Assembly: GCA_964521865.1 (NCBI GenBank)
Contig: CAZFTJ010000002.1
Location: 62,001 to 126,000, forward strand
DNA length: 64,000 bases
Source: CAYSRJ01 sp964521865
GTDB lineage: Bacteria; Spirochaetota; B62-G9; DRHN01
Direction: 5' to 3'
Part shown: positions 53,515-62,369 of the stretch, one piece after another
Numbering within the stretch: position 1 is the first letter of the stretch
Layout: each line of letters begins with the position of its first letter
Made by a program: the position numbers and the translations under genes
Notes under the pieces: model-generated
What the model saw: the letters and a program-made list of their open reading frames with translations, nothing else
The model's database searches: none
What the model was told of the DNA's origin: nothing

Positions 53515-53575
53515 ATACAGTTTCTGAAAATAAGTAACTATCTTTTCTAATATTTGATTCTAATCGTTATCCAAT

Positions 53576-54346
53576 TTATTTTTCTTGATATCCTAGAACT
53601 TTAGATATTTTTTTCCCAATCTCAACCGTATGGCCGATCATTTCCTTAACACTCTTTTCTGAAAGTTCGGAAGTATGGCCTGTAATTCCAATAGAAGCTA
53701 TATTTTCTTCTTTATGATTTAATATAGGCGCTGCGATACACCATATCCCTCTTGCGAATTCTTCAAAATCAGTCGCATATCCTCTCATTTTTACTTTTTT
53801 TAATTCCTCAACAAAATCATCTTTATTGATAATGCTTTTTGGTGTGTTTTTCTTTAATTTAACATATTGCAAGAATTCCTTTCTTTTTTCTTCCGGCAGA
53901 TTTGCTACCAATATCTTCCCACCTGCGCTTAAATTTACGGGAAATGGGGTGCCGGTCGGTACAATAATATTAATTTTTTTCTCGGTTCTAATTTGATCAA
54001 TATACATAACCGAATACTCGAATAAAATGCCAAGCTGTACTGTTTGTCTTGTTCTGTTTGCTAATTCGAACATAAAAGAATTTGCAATTTGCCTCAAATT
54101 CGATATTTCTGAGCTAACGTAACCTAAAGATACTGCTTTTGCCCCTAATGCATATTTTCCATTATTACCCGGACTATAAACATACCTTCTTTCCTCCAGT
54201 GTTTTTACGATTCGAAAAACTGTTGCTTTTGGTATCTTTAGATTTTCTGATAATTCTCTTAGACTTATTGCCCAGTTTGTTGAAAGTAGATACTCTAAAA
54301 TATTTAATGCTCTATCTACTGCAATTACTCTATTTTTCTTACCCAT
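53576..54346 (-). CDS. IclR-family transcriptional regulator
   Basis: 256 residues. Winged helix at the N-terminus (VDRALNILEYLLSTNWAISL, LRELSENLKIPKATVFRIVK), ligand-binding domain from about 80 (SVMYIDQIRTEKKINII, PVNLSAGGKILVANLP, FARGIWCIAAPILNHKEENI). It is convergent with lacI and marks the right end of the AT-rich island. It may co-regulate the island; its effector is unknown. Confidence 0.94.
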   Translation of the reverse strand: MGKKNRVIAVDRALNILEYLLSTNWAISLRELSENLKIPKATVFRIVKTLEERRYVYSPGNNGKYALGAKAVSLGYVSSEISNLRQIANSFMFELANRTRQTVQLGILFEYSVMYIDQIRTEKKINIIVPTGTPFPVNLSAGGKILVANLPEEKRKEFLQYVKLKKNTPKSIINKDDFVEELKKVKMRGYATDFEEFARGIWCIAAPILNHKEENIASIGITGHTSELSEKSVKEMIGHTVEIGKKISKVLGYQEK

Positions 54347-54380
54347 GGCAAAATCCGTTTAGCTGTTTAAAGTAATGCCG

Positions 54381-54402
54381 CCGATGCGGAGCGTACGGAT
54401 AA
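54381..54402. repeat. Diverged copy of the dispersed palindromic repeat
   Basis: On the minus strand it begins TTATCCGTACGCTCCGCATC, close to the copy at 25519 but with the palindrome broken. It lies just upstream of the IclR gene, at the right boundary of the AT-rich island. Confidence 0.45.
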
Positions 54403-54403
54403 T

Positions 54404-54603
54404 TTAAAATTTGAACCATATTTCGTCAAAAGTATCAAACTTCACCATTATTGAGCTAAAATGCATCCTGGGGCTCGTCGAGCCGTTCGTGATCGAACAA
54501 CGGATCGCGTCGCTGAGCAGGCCCGCCTCCTCCGCCCGTTGATCCGCACGCCTTATTAAGTGGGACATTGATCACTTGATTGCTGATGGTTCTAGCGGAC
54601 GCA
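54404..54603. other. GC-rich boundary segment, unassigned
   Basis: A short GC-rich stretch between the AT-rich island and the hydrolase gene. A minus-strand frame through it ends in PLNKACGSTGGGGGPAQRRD and HERLDEPQDAF and has no recognisable start of its own. It may be the tail of a lost gene or mobile element; I cannot identify it. Confidence 0.35.
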
Positions 54604-55458
54604 TTAAATAGATACCTGTGTAAACCAGTCCGACAGGAGCTCATACACCGTTTCCCCTCCCCTGTAGATGAGCGGGTCGTGTTTCATTCCTTGAATAATT
54701 TCCATTCTTTTACCGATAACGGGAATACTATTAAAGAAGGAAAATGTATCGCGATGATCGGTCACCTCATCAGCATCTCCGTGTATGAAAAGTATGTGCA
54801 GGTCTTTCTTGAAAAGACGACTATTTTCCCGAACGTTCTTACTCAAGCCGCGCATCTCCTCAAAAAGCCTGGGGGTTATCGTGTGATGAACGTACGGATC
54901 ATCCCTGTAGGTATCCTGCGCATCGCCGTTTTCAGTAATCTGATCGGCTTTGATTCTGTTTTGAAAAGGGATGGACGGCCATATCTTATTACACACCATG
55001 GATACGGATAACAGCAGACGACTGACATTTCGCGCGGGATTGAGAGCAGGTGCCGATATGACTGCATGCGTATAATCGTCCCGGTACTTCTGCAGATAGG
55101 CAAGCGCAAGCAATCCGCCGAAGGACTGTCCGTAAATAAGTGTGTGCCGGTAAAGGTCATTTTTCTGCTGCATGATCGCATGGAGAAGCTTCAGATCGCT
55201 GATATGGTCCTCAATGCGCGCTACATGTCCCCTTTTGCCCTCCGATCTTCCGAAGCCGTGCAGATCCAGGCCGTAGACCTTGAAGTCCCGCGAAACAAGG
55301 AAATTAGCAAGCGCCTCATAACAGCCGGTATGATCTCCGAGCCCATGAACAATATGAGCGGTTTTCGTCGATGCCCTTAGCCCGCTCTCCCACGACTGAT
55401 AGTAGAGTGACAATCCCTTTTTATTTACGACTGAATAATCCCTGTGCTGCACATCCAA
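54604..55458 (-). CDS. Alpha/beta hydrolase, monoacylglycerol lipase/lysophospholipase type
   Basis: 284 residues, cytoplasmic. The fold is clear: oxyanion region HIVHGLGDHTGCYEALANFL, YGLDLHGFGRSEGKRGHV, nucleophile Ser in LIYGQSFGGLLALAYL, Asp in LFIHGDADEVTDH, and His in IQGMKHDPLIYR. The HGxGDH and GFGRSEGxRGH patterns point to the Hydrolase_4 (monoglyceride lipase) group. It is encoded 11 bases after the HDOD gene, suggesting a signalling-lipid or maintenance link, unproven. Confidence 0.92.
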   Translation of the reverse strand: MDVQHRDYSVVNKKGLSLYYQSWESGLRASTKTAHIVHGLGDHTGCYEALANFLVSRDFKVYGLDLHGFGRSEGKRGHVARIEDHISDLKLLHAIMQQKNDLYRHTLIYGQSFGGLLALAYLQKYRDDYTHAVISAPALNPARNVSRLLLSVSMVCNKIWPSIPFQNRIKADQITENGDAQDTYRDDPYVHHTITPRLFEEMRGLSKNVRENSRLFKKDLHILFIHGDADEVTDHRDTFSFFNSIPVIGKRMEIIQGMKHDPLIYRGGETVYELLSDWFTQVSI

Positions 55459-55469
55459 GGTTCCCGCTC

Positions 55470-56354
55470 CTATACCGTGAAGTTGAGCAGGACCTTCGAT
55501 TTTTCAAGCTCATCCTTGAGATCATCCAGTCCGCTTTTGATGTCGGTTTTCAAAACAGGCAGCCGCACGAACATGTCGTCCGTAAAACCGGGTTTATAGC
55601 CTTTCCCGTCTCCGCTGTGACCGTATTTCCTTGTCTTTACAGCAATGTCGGCCAGCCGTACGATGTCTATAAACGGAGCCGATGAAAGGGACAGCCCGTT
55701 TCTTTGTTCCAATTTTTGATGGTGATGCTTGACAGTAGCAATTATATGAATGGGAAGTCTCCATTTCCTTGCAATCCATTCGCCTATTCGTGTATGATCG
55801 ATATCAAAAAGCATATGTTCCGCATCATGAAATGAAACCGCGTGTTCCTGTGCAGCGGCAATAATGTGCATAAACTCCTCATGAAGATAGCCGTCCATAA
55901 AAACCTTTCCAATATCATGGAGCAGTCCGGATGTGAAAACATCATCGATGTTTTTATACCCGGACATTTGGGCAATTTTCTTGCTCATAATTGCAGTTGC
56001 GATAGAATGAAGCCAGAACTTGGTTCTATCAAAGCCTTTTGAAGAGATGTTCCTGACCGTGTCGAAAACGGAAATTGTCATGACAATATAGGAAATATTT
56101 TTATACCCGAGAAGCGCAATCGCCTGGGTTATATTGGTAACACGCCGCGGTAATTCGTACAGCGCCGAGTTCACCAGTTTGAGTATCTTGGCGGTAATAC
56201 TCTGATCCTTCTCGATTACAACTGCAAGATCGCATGCGCTCGTATGAGGATTGCCTAAGAGCGTATTGACCTTACAGGCCACCATTGGAAGGGTCGGTAG
56301 TTCTCTCACCAGCTCGATTACCTTTTTTATTTTACTCAGCTTTATCTCGTTCAT
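55470..56354 (-). CDS. HDOD-domain signalling protein
   Basis: 294 residues. The HDOD domain (about 12-215) is typical: LPTLPMVACKVNTLLGNPHT, LVNSALYELPRRVTNITQAI, GLLHDIGKVFMDGYLHEEF, HTRIGEWIARKWRLP, VKHHHQ. The HD motif (LHDIGK) is retained, which many HDOD proteins lose. C-terminal tail without a known output domain. It lies between the SpoIIE phosphatase and hydrolase genes; ribosome site GGGGAG. Confidence 0.92.
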   Translation of the reverse strand: MNEIKLSKIKKVIELVRELPTLPMVACKVNTLLGNPHTSACDLAVVIEKDQSITAKILKLVNSALYELPRRVTNITQAIALLGYKNISYIVMTISVFDTVRNISSKGFDRTKFWLHSIATAIMSKKIAQMSGYKNIDDVFTSGLLHDIGKVFMDGYLHEEFMHIIAAAQEHAVSFHDAEHMLFDIDHTRIGEWIARKWRLPIHIIATVKHHHQKLEQRNGLSLSSAPFIDIVRLADIAVKTRKYGHSGDGKGYKPGFTDDMFVRLPVLKTDIKSGLDDLKDELEKSKVLLNFTV

Positions 56355-56398
56355 TATCTCCCCGTTTCAGTACATAGTGCCATCCCATACATCCGATG

Positions 56399-57661
56399 TC
56401 AGGTGATATGTGCATCTTTAAACTCCACACCAACGAGCGCTATGTCGTCATAAAACCTGCTTTTCTGCATGAACTGCTGTACAGATTCAATAAGCGTCTG
56501 TAGCATCGGTCCGATCGGAGTCCCGGCATATTCCTTGAAGCAGCTTAAAAGTCTATTTTCACCGAACTGTTCGTTTTTCTCATCCGAAAACGCTTCAACT
56601 ATGCCGTCCGTATACATGAGAATGCGATCGCCGGGATGAAAATCGATCGACGAATCTCTGTATTGGGCATCCTGAAACATACCGAGAAAAAAACCGCTGG
56701 ATTCCAGAGGCTCGATACTCCGGTCTTTTCGCCGAAACAACAGCGGGCTTGGATGTGCTGCCCCACAAAAGGTGATTTTTGCCTGCAGCGGGTCCAGCAC
56801 GACGTAAAATGCGGTAACGAAATCCCCCGTTTGAATAACGCCGCAGTAGTCCCTGTTGATTTTTTCCAGTATCTTCGCCGGGGAGCGTATGCGGCATGCA
56901 TAATTGAGAAATGATATTTTCAGCATTGCCGCTATAAATGCAGAAGAAACGCCGTGCCCAGAAACATCTGCGACAATGATTCCTTTCTTTTGATCGTCAA
57001 GATCAATAAAATCGTAGTAGTCACCGCCGACCTGCTCCATGGGCCTGAAATAACAGGAAATAGCGAAATTATCGTCTTCAGGTACTTTTTCCGGGATAAG
57101 TGAACGCTGCATCACCGCGGCAAGACCAAGCTCGTTTTCAAACTTCAAGTTCGCATCTTCCAGCTGCTGTTTTGCCATCTCGAGATCCCTCAGAGCCGCT
57201 GCCGCAACACGTGTCGTATCCCTGCCGCCCCCAATACGCTTTGCAAATTCCTCAAGCTGCTCCAGCTCGCCGAGCCTTTTCTTGAGCATTTCATTTTCAG
57301 AACGGTAGCTTTCCACCTCCAATATGTCCCGGCAGATAACGAGTATTTCAGAGAGCTTTTCTTTCACTCTGAGCGGAACGAAGGTAAGAAGCAGAGATAT
57401 ATCTTTTTTGGCTTTCGGTGAGAAGCGAACATGCGAAGACTGGATAATATTAGTAGTCATCGATGGACCGATTGTCACATCAATTCCTTTAAAAGTATCA
57501 TGAAGCCTGCTCTTGAGTATTGAAGAATCGAACAGCGAAAGTGCGCGTTCGTTGGCGTCGATAATTTTCCCCTGCGGATTTATTATGAGCACCGGATCGC
57601 TGCTGTATTTCATCAAACAATTATATCGCAGTCTAATGAGATCATCTGAATCGTGCGTCAC
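56399..57661 (-). CDS. PAS-SpoIIE (PP2C) serine phosphatase
   Basis: 420 residues from the GTG at 57661 (GGAAGG upstream). An N-terminal PAS-like domain (DPVLIINPQGKIIDANERAL), a coiled-coil linker (about 125-180, NEMLKKRLGELEQLEEF) and a C-terminal SpoIIE phosphatase follow: metal-binding Asp in VGGDYYDFIDL and VADVSGHGVSSAFIA, TDGIVEAFSDEK, and FYDDIALVGVEF. It should dephosphorylate an anti-sigma-factor antagonist. No STAS partner is encoded here. First gene of a phosphatase-HDOD-hydrolase unit. Confidence 0.93.
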   Translation of the reverse strand: MTHDSDDLIRLRYNCLMKYSSDPVLIINPQGKIIDANERALSLFDSSILKSRLHDTFKGIDVTIGPSMTTNIIQSSHVRFSPKAKKDISLLLTFVPLRVKEKLSEILVICRDILEVESYRSENEMLKKRLGELEQLEEFAKRIGGGRDTTRVAAAALRDLEMAKQQLEDANLKFENELGLAAVMQRSLIPEKVPEDDNFAISCYFRPMEQVGGDYYDFIDLDDQKKGIIVADVSGHGVSSAFIAAMLKISFLNYACRIRSPAKILEKINRDYCGVIQTGDFVTAFYVVLDPLQAKITFCGAAHPSPLLFRRKDRSIEPLESSGFFLGMFQDAQYRDSSIDFHPGDRILMYTDGIVEAFSDEKNEQFGENRLLSCFKEYAGTPIGPMLQTLIESVQQFMQKSRFYDDIALVGVEFKDAHIT

Positions 57662-58037
57662 AATACCTTCCCCTCGATAGAGTAAACGGTTTCGTCTTCT
57701 CGAATTGCTTTGCCAATACTGCCGTCAAATATCATCCCCACCGTTACAATTCCGGATTCATACAACTGTTTACACCCGTATCGATTCCCTCCTGAAATTT
57801 CAACGCCCTTCCGGTTTTCTGCACATAACAGAATACATCCTCATTATCTTTTGACAAATATCAAATATCCATTATAATGGTACTGTCGAAAGCATTTTGT
57901 ATAAATTCCTCCCTCAATTCGGTGTTTCAGAATACAGCGGCATACCGTCATACAGTCCGAATGCGGGAAAAGGAAAATCCTTCGCACGTATATACAAGAG
58001 CAGCTACCGAATCGACCGGCAGAACAGGAGATGAGAT
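57662..58037. other. Divergent 376-base region between the SpoIIE phosphatase gene and ptsI
   Basis: Contains the ptsI promoter at 57851-57878 and a 150-base ptsI leader. I see no gene, and no recognisable RNA structure, in the rest. Confidence 0.6.
57851..57878 (+). promoter_or_regulatory. Consensus promoter of ptsI
   Basis: TTGACA (57851-57856), 16-base spacer, TATAAT (57873-57878), both exact. It predicts a start near 57885, which leaves an unusually long leader of about 153 bases before the GTG of ptsI. Confidence 0.8.
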
Positions 58038-59801
58038 GTGCTCGACAATATCCCCATTATTCGCGGTGACGGTGTCGTCAACGGCATCGTTACGGATAAA
58101 GCTATAGTATACAATCCGGGAAAAATATCAATACAAAAAATCAGGCTCAAACCTGCGCATGTATCCGATGAAATCAAGAGGTATAAAAAAGCGCTTACAG
58201 CGGTAAAAAGGCGGCTCAAGCTTGATCAAAAGATCTTAATTGATTCAATAAGAGGGTCTGAAGCCGACATCCTGCAAAGCCATATAATGATAACTGAAGA
58301 CCCGTTCTTCAAGGAAGAAGTACCGCAGCAGATAGCGCAGCTGAGGAGAAATGCGGAATGGATAATAATGGATGGAATGAAGGCAGTACTAGACACATTT
58401 AAAAATATAGACAACATCTATTTGAAGGAGAGGGGAAGAGATATAGAAGACGTATCCCTGCGGGTGATACATCGCCTTGCCAATAAGGAAGGATACGCAC
58501 TCGTGAGGGAGTTTGAGGGTATACTGGTGGTCAAGGAGCTCATTCCCTCGATGATCATGTACATAGATACGGAAAAGATCAGGGGAATTGTTTCTGAGAT
58601 GGGCAGTGAGACCTCTCATGCTACCATACTTGCGAAATCTCTCGGAATTCCCGTCATTATAAATGCAAAAGAAGCCGCAGAGAAGATAACAAGCGGTGAG
58701 CGCCTGATAGTGGACGGTGCTTCAGGATACGTTATACCAAAACCGACAAAAAAAGTAATCAATGAATACAAAAAAATTCAGGATGCCTATGAAAGGTATC
58801 AGAACACTCTCGCGCAATCTTTCAGACTTCCGGCGGTTACTACGGACAATGTCGGTATTACGCTCAATGCAAATATCGAGATTGTTCCCGGCGCCGGTCT
58901 TGCACTCCATCAGGGCGCCGAAGGTGTTGGCCTGTTTCGTACGGAGCTCCCCTTTATTATTCATAACAGGCTTATTTCCGAAGAGGAGCAGTACTCCATC
59001 TATAAATCCCTGCTGAAACAGTTCGTAAATCGGCCGGTGACGATCAGGACTCTCGATATCGGCGGCGACAAGCTCCTGCCTTTCCAGGAATCAACCCCAT
59101 ACCTGGAAGCAAACCCATTCCTGGGCCTTCGATCAATCAGAATCTCACTGCTGAAACCGGACATATTCAGGACACAGATCCGTGCGCTTCTGCGGGCCAG
59201 TGCGCACGGCAGAGTTAAAATCCTTCTACCGATGATTTCAAGCTATGAGGAAATGGAAAAGATCGTCGAAATAATAGAGGATGAAAAATCGGAGCTGAAA
59301 AGCCTGGAAATTCCCTTTGACAGGGAAGTACGGATAGGAGCCATGATAGAGATACCATCCGCCGCGCTTTCCGCAAAGGATATTATTGAGCTCTGCGATT
59401 TTCTGAGCATAGGAACAAACGACCTGGTACAGTACACTCTTGCGGTAGACAGGACGAATGAGAATGTTGCGCGGTACTATGTTCCGGAAAATCCGGCTGT
59501 TTTGAAATTGATCAACATGGCAGCATCGTCTGCAGTAAAGAGGGGCAAACCATGCGCAGTGTGCGGTGAGCTGGCCGGAAATGCCCGTTTTGCACCGTTC
59601 TTCGTGGGAGTGGGCATAACGGAATTGAGCATGGAGCCGGGCTTGATCCCTGAGATCAAAAAGGTAATCAGAACTATATCCAGACGGCAGGCGGAAGAAT
59701 TTGCACGGCAATTACTTGCCATGAAAAAGGTGAACAGTATTAAAAAGGCTATGGCAGACTTTTATGCAAAGCTGAGCTGTGATGTTGAAGTACGTTACTG
59801 A
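58038..59801 (+). CDS. ptsI: Phosphoenolpyruvate-protein phosphotransferase (PTS enzyme I)
   Basis: 587 residues from the GTG at 58038 (AGGAG upstream). Takes phosphate from PEP and passes it to HPr. The phosphorylated His194 lies in MGSETSHATILAKSLGIPVI. The PEP-binding barrel shows GLFRTELPF, TLDIGGDKLLPF, GIMIEIPS-like IGAMIEIPSAAL, LSIGTNDLVQYTLAVDR and the catalytic Cys in CAVCGELAGN. No HPr or EII gene is in the window, so the role may be regulatory (PTS-Ntr-like) or linked to distant genes. Confidence 0.95.
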   Translation: MLDNIPIIRGDGVVNGIVTDKAIVYNPGKISIQKIRLKPAHVSDEIKRYKKALTAVKRRLKLDQKILIDSIRGSEADILQSHIMITEDPFFKEEVPQQIAQLRRNAEWIIMDGMKAVLDTFKNIDNIYLKERGRDIEDVSLRVIHRLANKEGYALVREFEGILVVKELIPSMIMYIDTEKIRGIVSEMGSETSHATILAKSLGIPVIINAKEAAEKITSGERLIVDGASGYVIPKPTKKVINEYKKIQDAYERYQNTLAQSFRLPAVTTDNVGITLNANIEIVPGAGLALHQGAEGVGLFRTELPFIIHNRLISEEEQYSIYKSLLKQFVNRPVTIRTLDIGGDKLLPFQESTPYLEANPFLGLRSIRISLLKPDIFRTQIRALLRASAHGRVKILLPMISSYEEMEKIVEIIEDEKSELKSLEIPFDREVRIGAMIEIPSAALSAKDIIELCDFLSIGTNDLVQYTLAVDRTNENVARYYVPENPAVLKLINMAASSAVKRGKPCAVCGELAGNARFAPFFVGVGITELSMEPGLIPEIKKVIRTISRRQAEEFARQLLAMKKVNSIKKAMADFYAKLSCDVEVRY

Positions 59802-59837
59802 GCGGACCGCTGCGATTCACGGTTTTTATGCACCCGG

Positions 59838-60221
59838 TTATTCGAATTCGGTTTCTTTATCTGCTTCGAGATCATAATCGGGAAATTCATAGTAACACTC
59901 CGGACACCTCCATTCCGCATATTCCAGAACAAAGCCGCATTTAGGACACCGTATTACCGAAGCTTCTTTTTGTTTCGATTTTTCACCGATTGAGTACATC
60001 CTCATCGAGAGGTCCGCGCCCTCGAGCTCATCGATCAGCTGTTTCGCTTCATCTTTCGTAAGTTTTTTCACCACAAGCGTATCGGTTGTTTTGAATAACT
60101 CGGCCAATTCTTCATCTGTCTGCCTGACATACTTCCCCGCCTTTGCAATGACTGTTTCTTCCTGCTCCGGTTCGAAAATATCGGTTATCTCTACACTGTA
60201 GTATTTTTCCTTTTTTGCCAT
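59838..60221 (-). CDS. Small zinc-ribbon protein
   Basis: 127 residues. The N-terminal half is mixed and charged (KYYSVEITDIFEPEQEETVI, KKLTKDEAKQLIDELEGADL). The C-terminus has a four-cysteine ribbon, CPKC (93-96 region) and CPEC (109-112 region), then an acidic tail. No family recognised. It starts 40 bases after tatC on the same strand and is probably cotranscribed with it. Confidence 0.82.
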   Translation of the reverse strand: MAKKEKYYSVEITDIFEPEQEETVIAKAGKYVRQTDEELAELFKTTDTLVVKKLTKDEAKQLIDELEGADLSMRMYSIGEKSKQKEASVIRCPKCGFVLEYAEWRCPECYYEFPDYDLEADKETEFE

Positions 60222-60261
60222 ATATATCCCTTTCCGTGCACTTCAGCACTTTGCAGGCAGT

Positions 60262-61008
60262 CTAGACCTCATTCATGGCCGGTTCACCTAGGCTCAATTC
60301 CCTTTCACGCTTTTTTGTAACTGATTTGCAGATCAAGACACTGATCTCATAGAGCAGAAGAATCGGTATTGCGAGCATGATCTGACTTACCACATCAGGC
60401 GGAGTAAGAACGGCTGCAACAATAAAAATTATGACTATGGCGTATCTCCTGCCCTTTTTCATCGCTTCCGGGGTTACGATACCCAGCTTCGATAGAAGCA
60501 GCACAACGAGGGGCAGTTCGAACATCAATCCAAAGGCCGTTATCATCTTTGTCAGAAAGCCGACATACGCATTCAGTGTAATCATTGGGCTGATATTATC
60601 CTTTGAGAAGGACAACAGAAACCTGATGCCGAGCGGAAGCACACCCTTGAACGCAAAACCTGCGCCTATAAGGAAGAGGATGTAGGAGATCGGACCAAAA
60701 AATATCAAATATTTTCGTTCGTTCTTTTTCAGCGCCACACCGACATACTTCCATACCTGATACAGTATGAACGGCATCGCCGCAACTACTCCGACGAGAA
60801 GCGTGAGCTTCACAATTACGAAAAACGCTTCAGTCGGATTGATGAATACCAGGTTTTCAATACCGCCCGTTTTTGTAATAAACTGAAGCACCTCGTCGAT
60901 AAAATGGTACGCGCCAGCCGAAGTAATCATGACGGCGATTAATATGTATATAATCCGTCGCCGGAGCTCATGCAAATGCTCAACAATCGTAAGCTCTTTA
61001 TCTTTCAT
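60262..61008 (-). CDS. tatC: Sec-independent (Tat) translocase subunit TatC
   Basis: 248 residues from the ATG at 61008; a GTG directly before it (61011) is an alternative. Core of the twin-arginine export system. The N-terminus has TIVEHLHELRRRIIYILIA; conserved Glu/Pro positions appear in FINPTEAFFVIVKL and FGLMFELPLVVLLLSKLGIV; the end has AVLTPPDVVSQIMLAIPILLLYE. Six membrane helices. There is no ribosome site, and a strong promoter ends 9 bases upstream of the ATG (6 from the GTG). tatA is not visible here. Confidence 0.96.
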   Translation of the reverse strand: MKDKELTIVEHLHELRRRIIYILIAVMITSAGAYHFIDEVLQFITKTGGIENLVFINPTEAFFVIVKLTLLVGVVAAMPFILYQVWKYVGVALKKNERKYLIFFGPISYILFLIGAGFAFKGVLPLGIRFLLSFSKDNISPMITLNAYVGFLTKMITAFGLMFELPLVVLLLSKLGIVTPEAMKKGRRYAIVIIFIVAAVLTPPDVVSQIMLAIPILLLYEISVLICKSVTKKRERELSLGEPAMNEV

Positions 61009-61017
61009 CACGCCACA

Positions 61018-61047
61018 ATTATAATAAGTGATGATATTTTTTGTCAA
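61018..61047 (-). promoter_or_regulatory. tatC promoter, predicted leaderless start
   Basis: TTGACA (minus, 61047-61042), 18-base spacer, TATAAT (61023-61018), both exact. Six bases (TGTGGC) then lead to GTGATG, the possible start codons. Confidence 0.7.
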
Positions 61048-61182
61048 TGACTAAAGCACTGCCCGTCGGGAGTTTGTACCGGTTGCACGAAGCATCCGAA
61101 TAGGAAATACATAAGGAACAGGCTCACGCACCGCATCGAACCCGGCCTCGAGGATCACCGTTCGGATTTATAAAAAGTTGCG

Positions 61183-61211
61183 TTGTCAACTACTGCTATT
61201 TTCTGTATTAT
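61183..61211 (+). promoter_or_regulatory. Promoter of the DUF362-ferredoxin gene
   Basis: TTGTCA (61183-61188), 17-base spacer, TATTAT (61206-61211). It predicts a start near 61218 and a 24-base leader, a normal arrangement in contrast to the neighbouring tatC. Confidence 0.6.
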
Positions 61212-61241
61212 AGAAAACACCGATCAGTCGGAAATGCATAA

Positions 61242-62360
61242 ATGATAGAACATCAATCGAAAGTGGCGCTTCTCCAGTGCAAAAGCTACGATGCCGAACT
61301 CGTCAGGGATAAAATCAATCAGGGTCTCGAACTCTTAGGAGGGCTGGAGCAACTGGTAAATTCCGGGGAAAAAATTCTTCTCAAACCGAACCTTCTCGCT
61401 CCCGACCCTCCTGAAACCGCAACGGCGACGCATCCGGCTGTATTCAGAGCCGCAGCGGAAATACTGCTGGATCGCGGAGTTACTGTATACTACGGCGATT
61501 CACCAGGCGTCCATTCTACAGCGAAGGCACTGAAAAAATGCGGTTTACAGGAGGTTGCGGATGAGCTCAGCCTCCTGCCGGCGGATTTTGAAAACCGGGA
61601 GAAGATATTTTTTGCTCATGCGAAACAGAACAGGGTATTTGAGATTGCACGCGGCGTGCTCCAGAGCGACGGCATCGTCAGTCTCCCGAAATTGAAGACA
61701 CACGGCCTCACCCTCATGACAGGCGCAGTAAAGAATCAGTTCGGCTGCATACCGGGGCTGCTTAAACCGGGATTTCACGCAAAACTTGAAAACCCGGAAG
61801 ACTTTTCCCAGATGCTCGTCGATCTCACCATGTTTTTGAAACCGCGCTTGTACATTATGGATGGAATATGGGCGATGGAAGGGAACGGACCGAGGAGAGG
61901 AAGCCGTGTCGACCTGGGCGTCATAATCATTTCAACCGATCCGGTTGCCGTCGATGCCGTGGCGTCACGGGTAATCGGTCTCGACCCGGAAAGAGTGTAT
62001 ACTATCGTACGCGGACATGCAAGCGGCCTCGGGAGCATGGAGAAAATCGAGGTGCTCGGTGAAAAAACCGAAAATGTCCGCAAAAAGTTTGCCCTTCCGC
62101 GATACAGCGGAAATTTCAAAAGGATACCCCCCTTTTTAAGAAATGTGCTCAGGAATGTTGTTGTTCAAAGGCCCGTTATCGTCTATAAAAGATGTACAAA
62201 ATGTCATGAATGTTATAGAATATGCCCAACAAAGCCGAAGTCCATCGTCATCGGAGAGGACAGATATCCAAAGCATGAGTACAGCACGTGTATCCGCTGC
62301 TACTGCTGCCAGGAGGTCTGTCCCGAGGGGGCAATCTCTATAAAAACAAAACTTTTTTAG
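61242..62360 (+). CDS. DUF362 protein with C-terminal two-cluster ferredoxin domain
   Basis: 372 residues. The DUF362 domain (1-300) shows ILLKPNLLAPDPPETATATH, VYYGDSPGVHSTAKALKKCG, IVSLPKLKTHGLTLMTGAVK and DPVAVDAVASRVIGLDP. The last 55 residues carry two [4Fe-4S] motifs, CTKCHECYRICP and CIRCYCCQEVCP. Such proteins are common in anaerobes; they are thought to take part in electron transfer or cofactor chemistry, but the function is unsettled. Probably in an operon with the GNAT-like gene 9 bases downstream. Confidence 0.93.
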   Translation: MIEHQSKVALLQCKSYDAELVRDKINQGLELLGGLEQLVNSGEKILLKPNLLAPDPPETATATHPAVFRAAAEILLDRGVTVYYGDSPGVHSTAKALKKCGLQEVADELSLLPADFENREKIFFAHAKQNRVFEIARGVLQSDGIVSLPKLKTHGLTLMTGAVKNQFGCIPGLLKPGFHAKLENPEDFSQMLVDLTMFLKPRLYIMDGIWAMEGNGPRRGSRVDLGVIIISTDPVAVDAVASRVIGLDPERVYTIVRGHASGLGSMEKIEVLGEKTENVRKKFALPRYSGNFKRIPPFLRNVLRNVVVQRPVIVYKRCTKCHECYRICPTKPKSIVIGEDRYPKHEYSTCIRCYCCQEVCPEGAISIKTKLF

Positions 62361-62369
62361 GAGAGGCTC

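Noticed and set aside
54456..54644. 62-codon minus-strand frame overlapping the hydrolase gene end
   Set aside because: Its start lies inside the hydrolase coding sequence and its composition is odd; kept only as an unassigned boundary segment.
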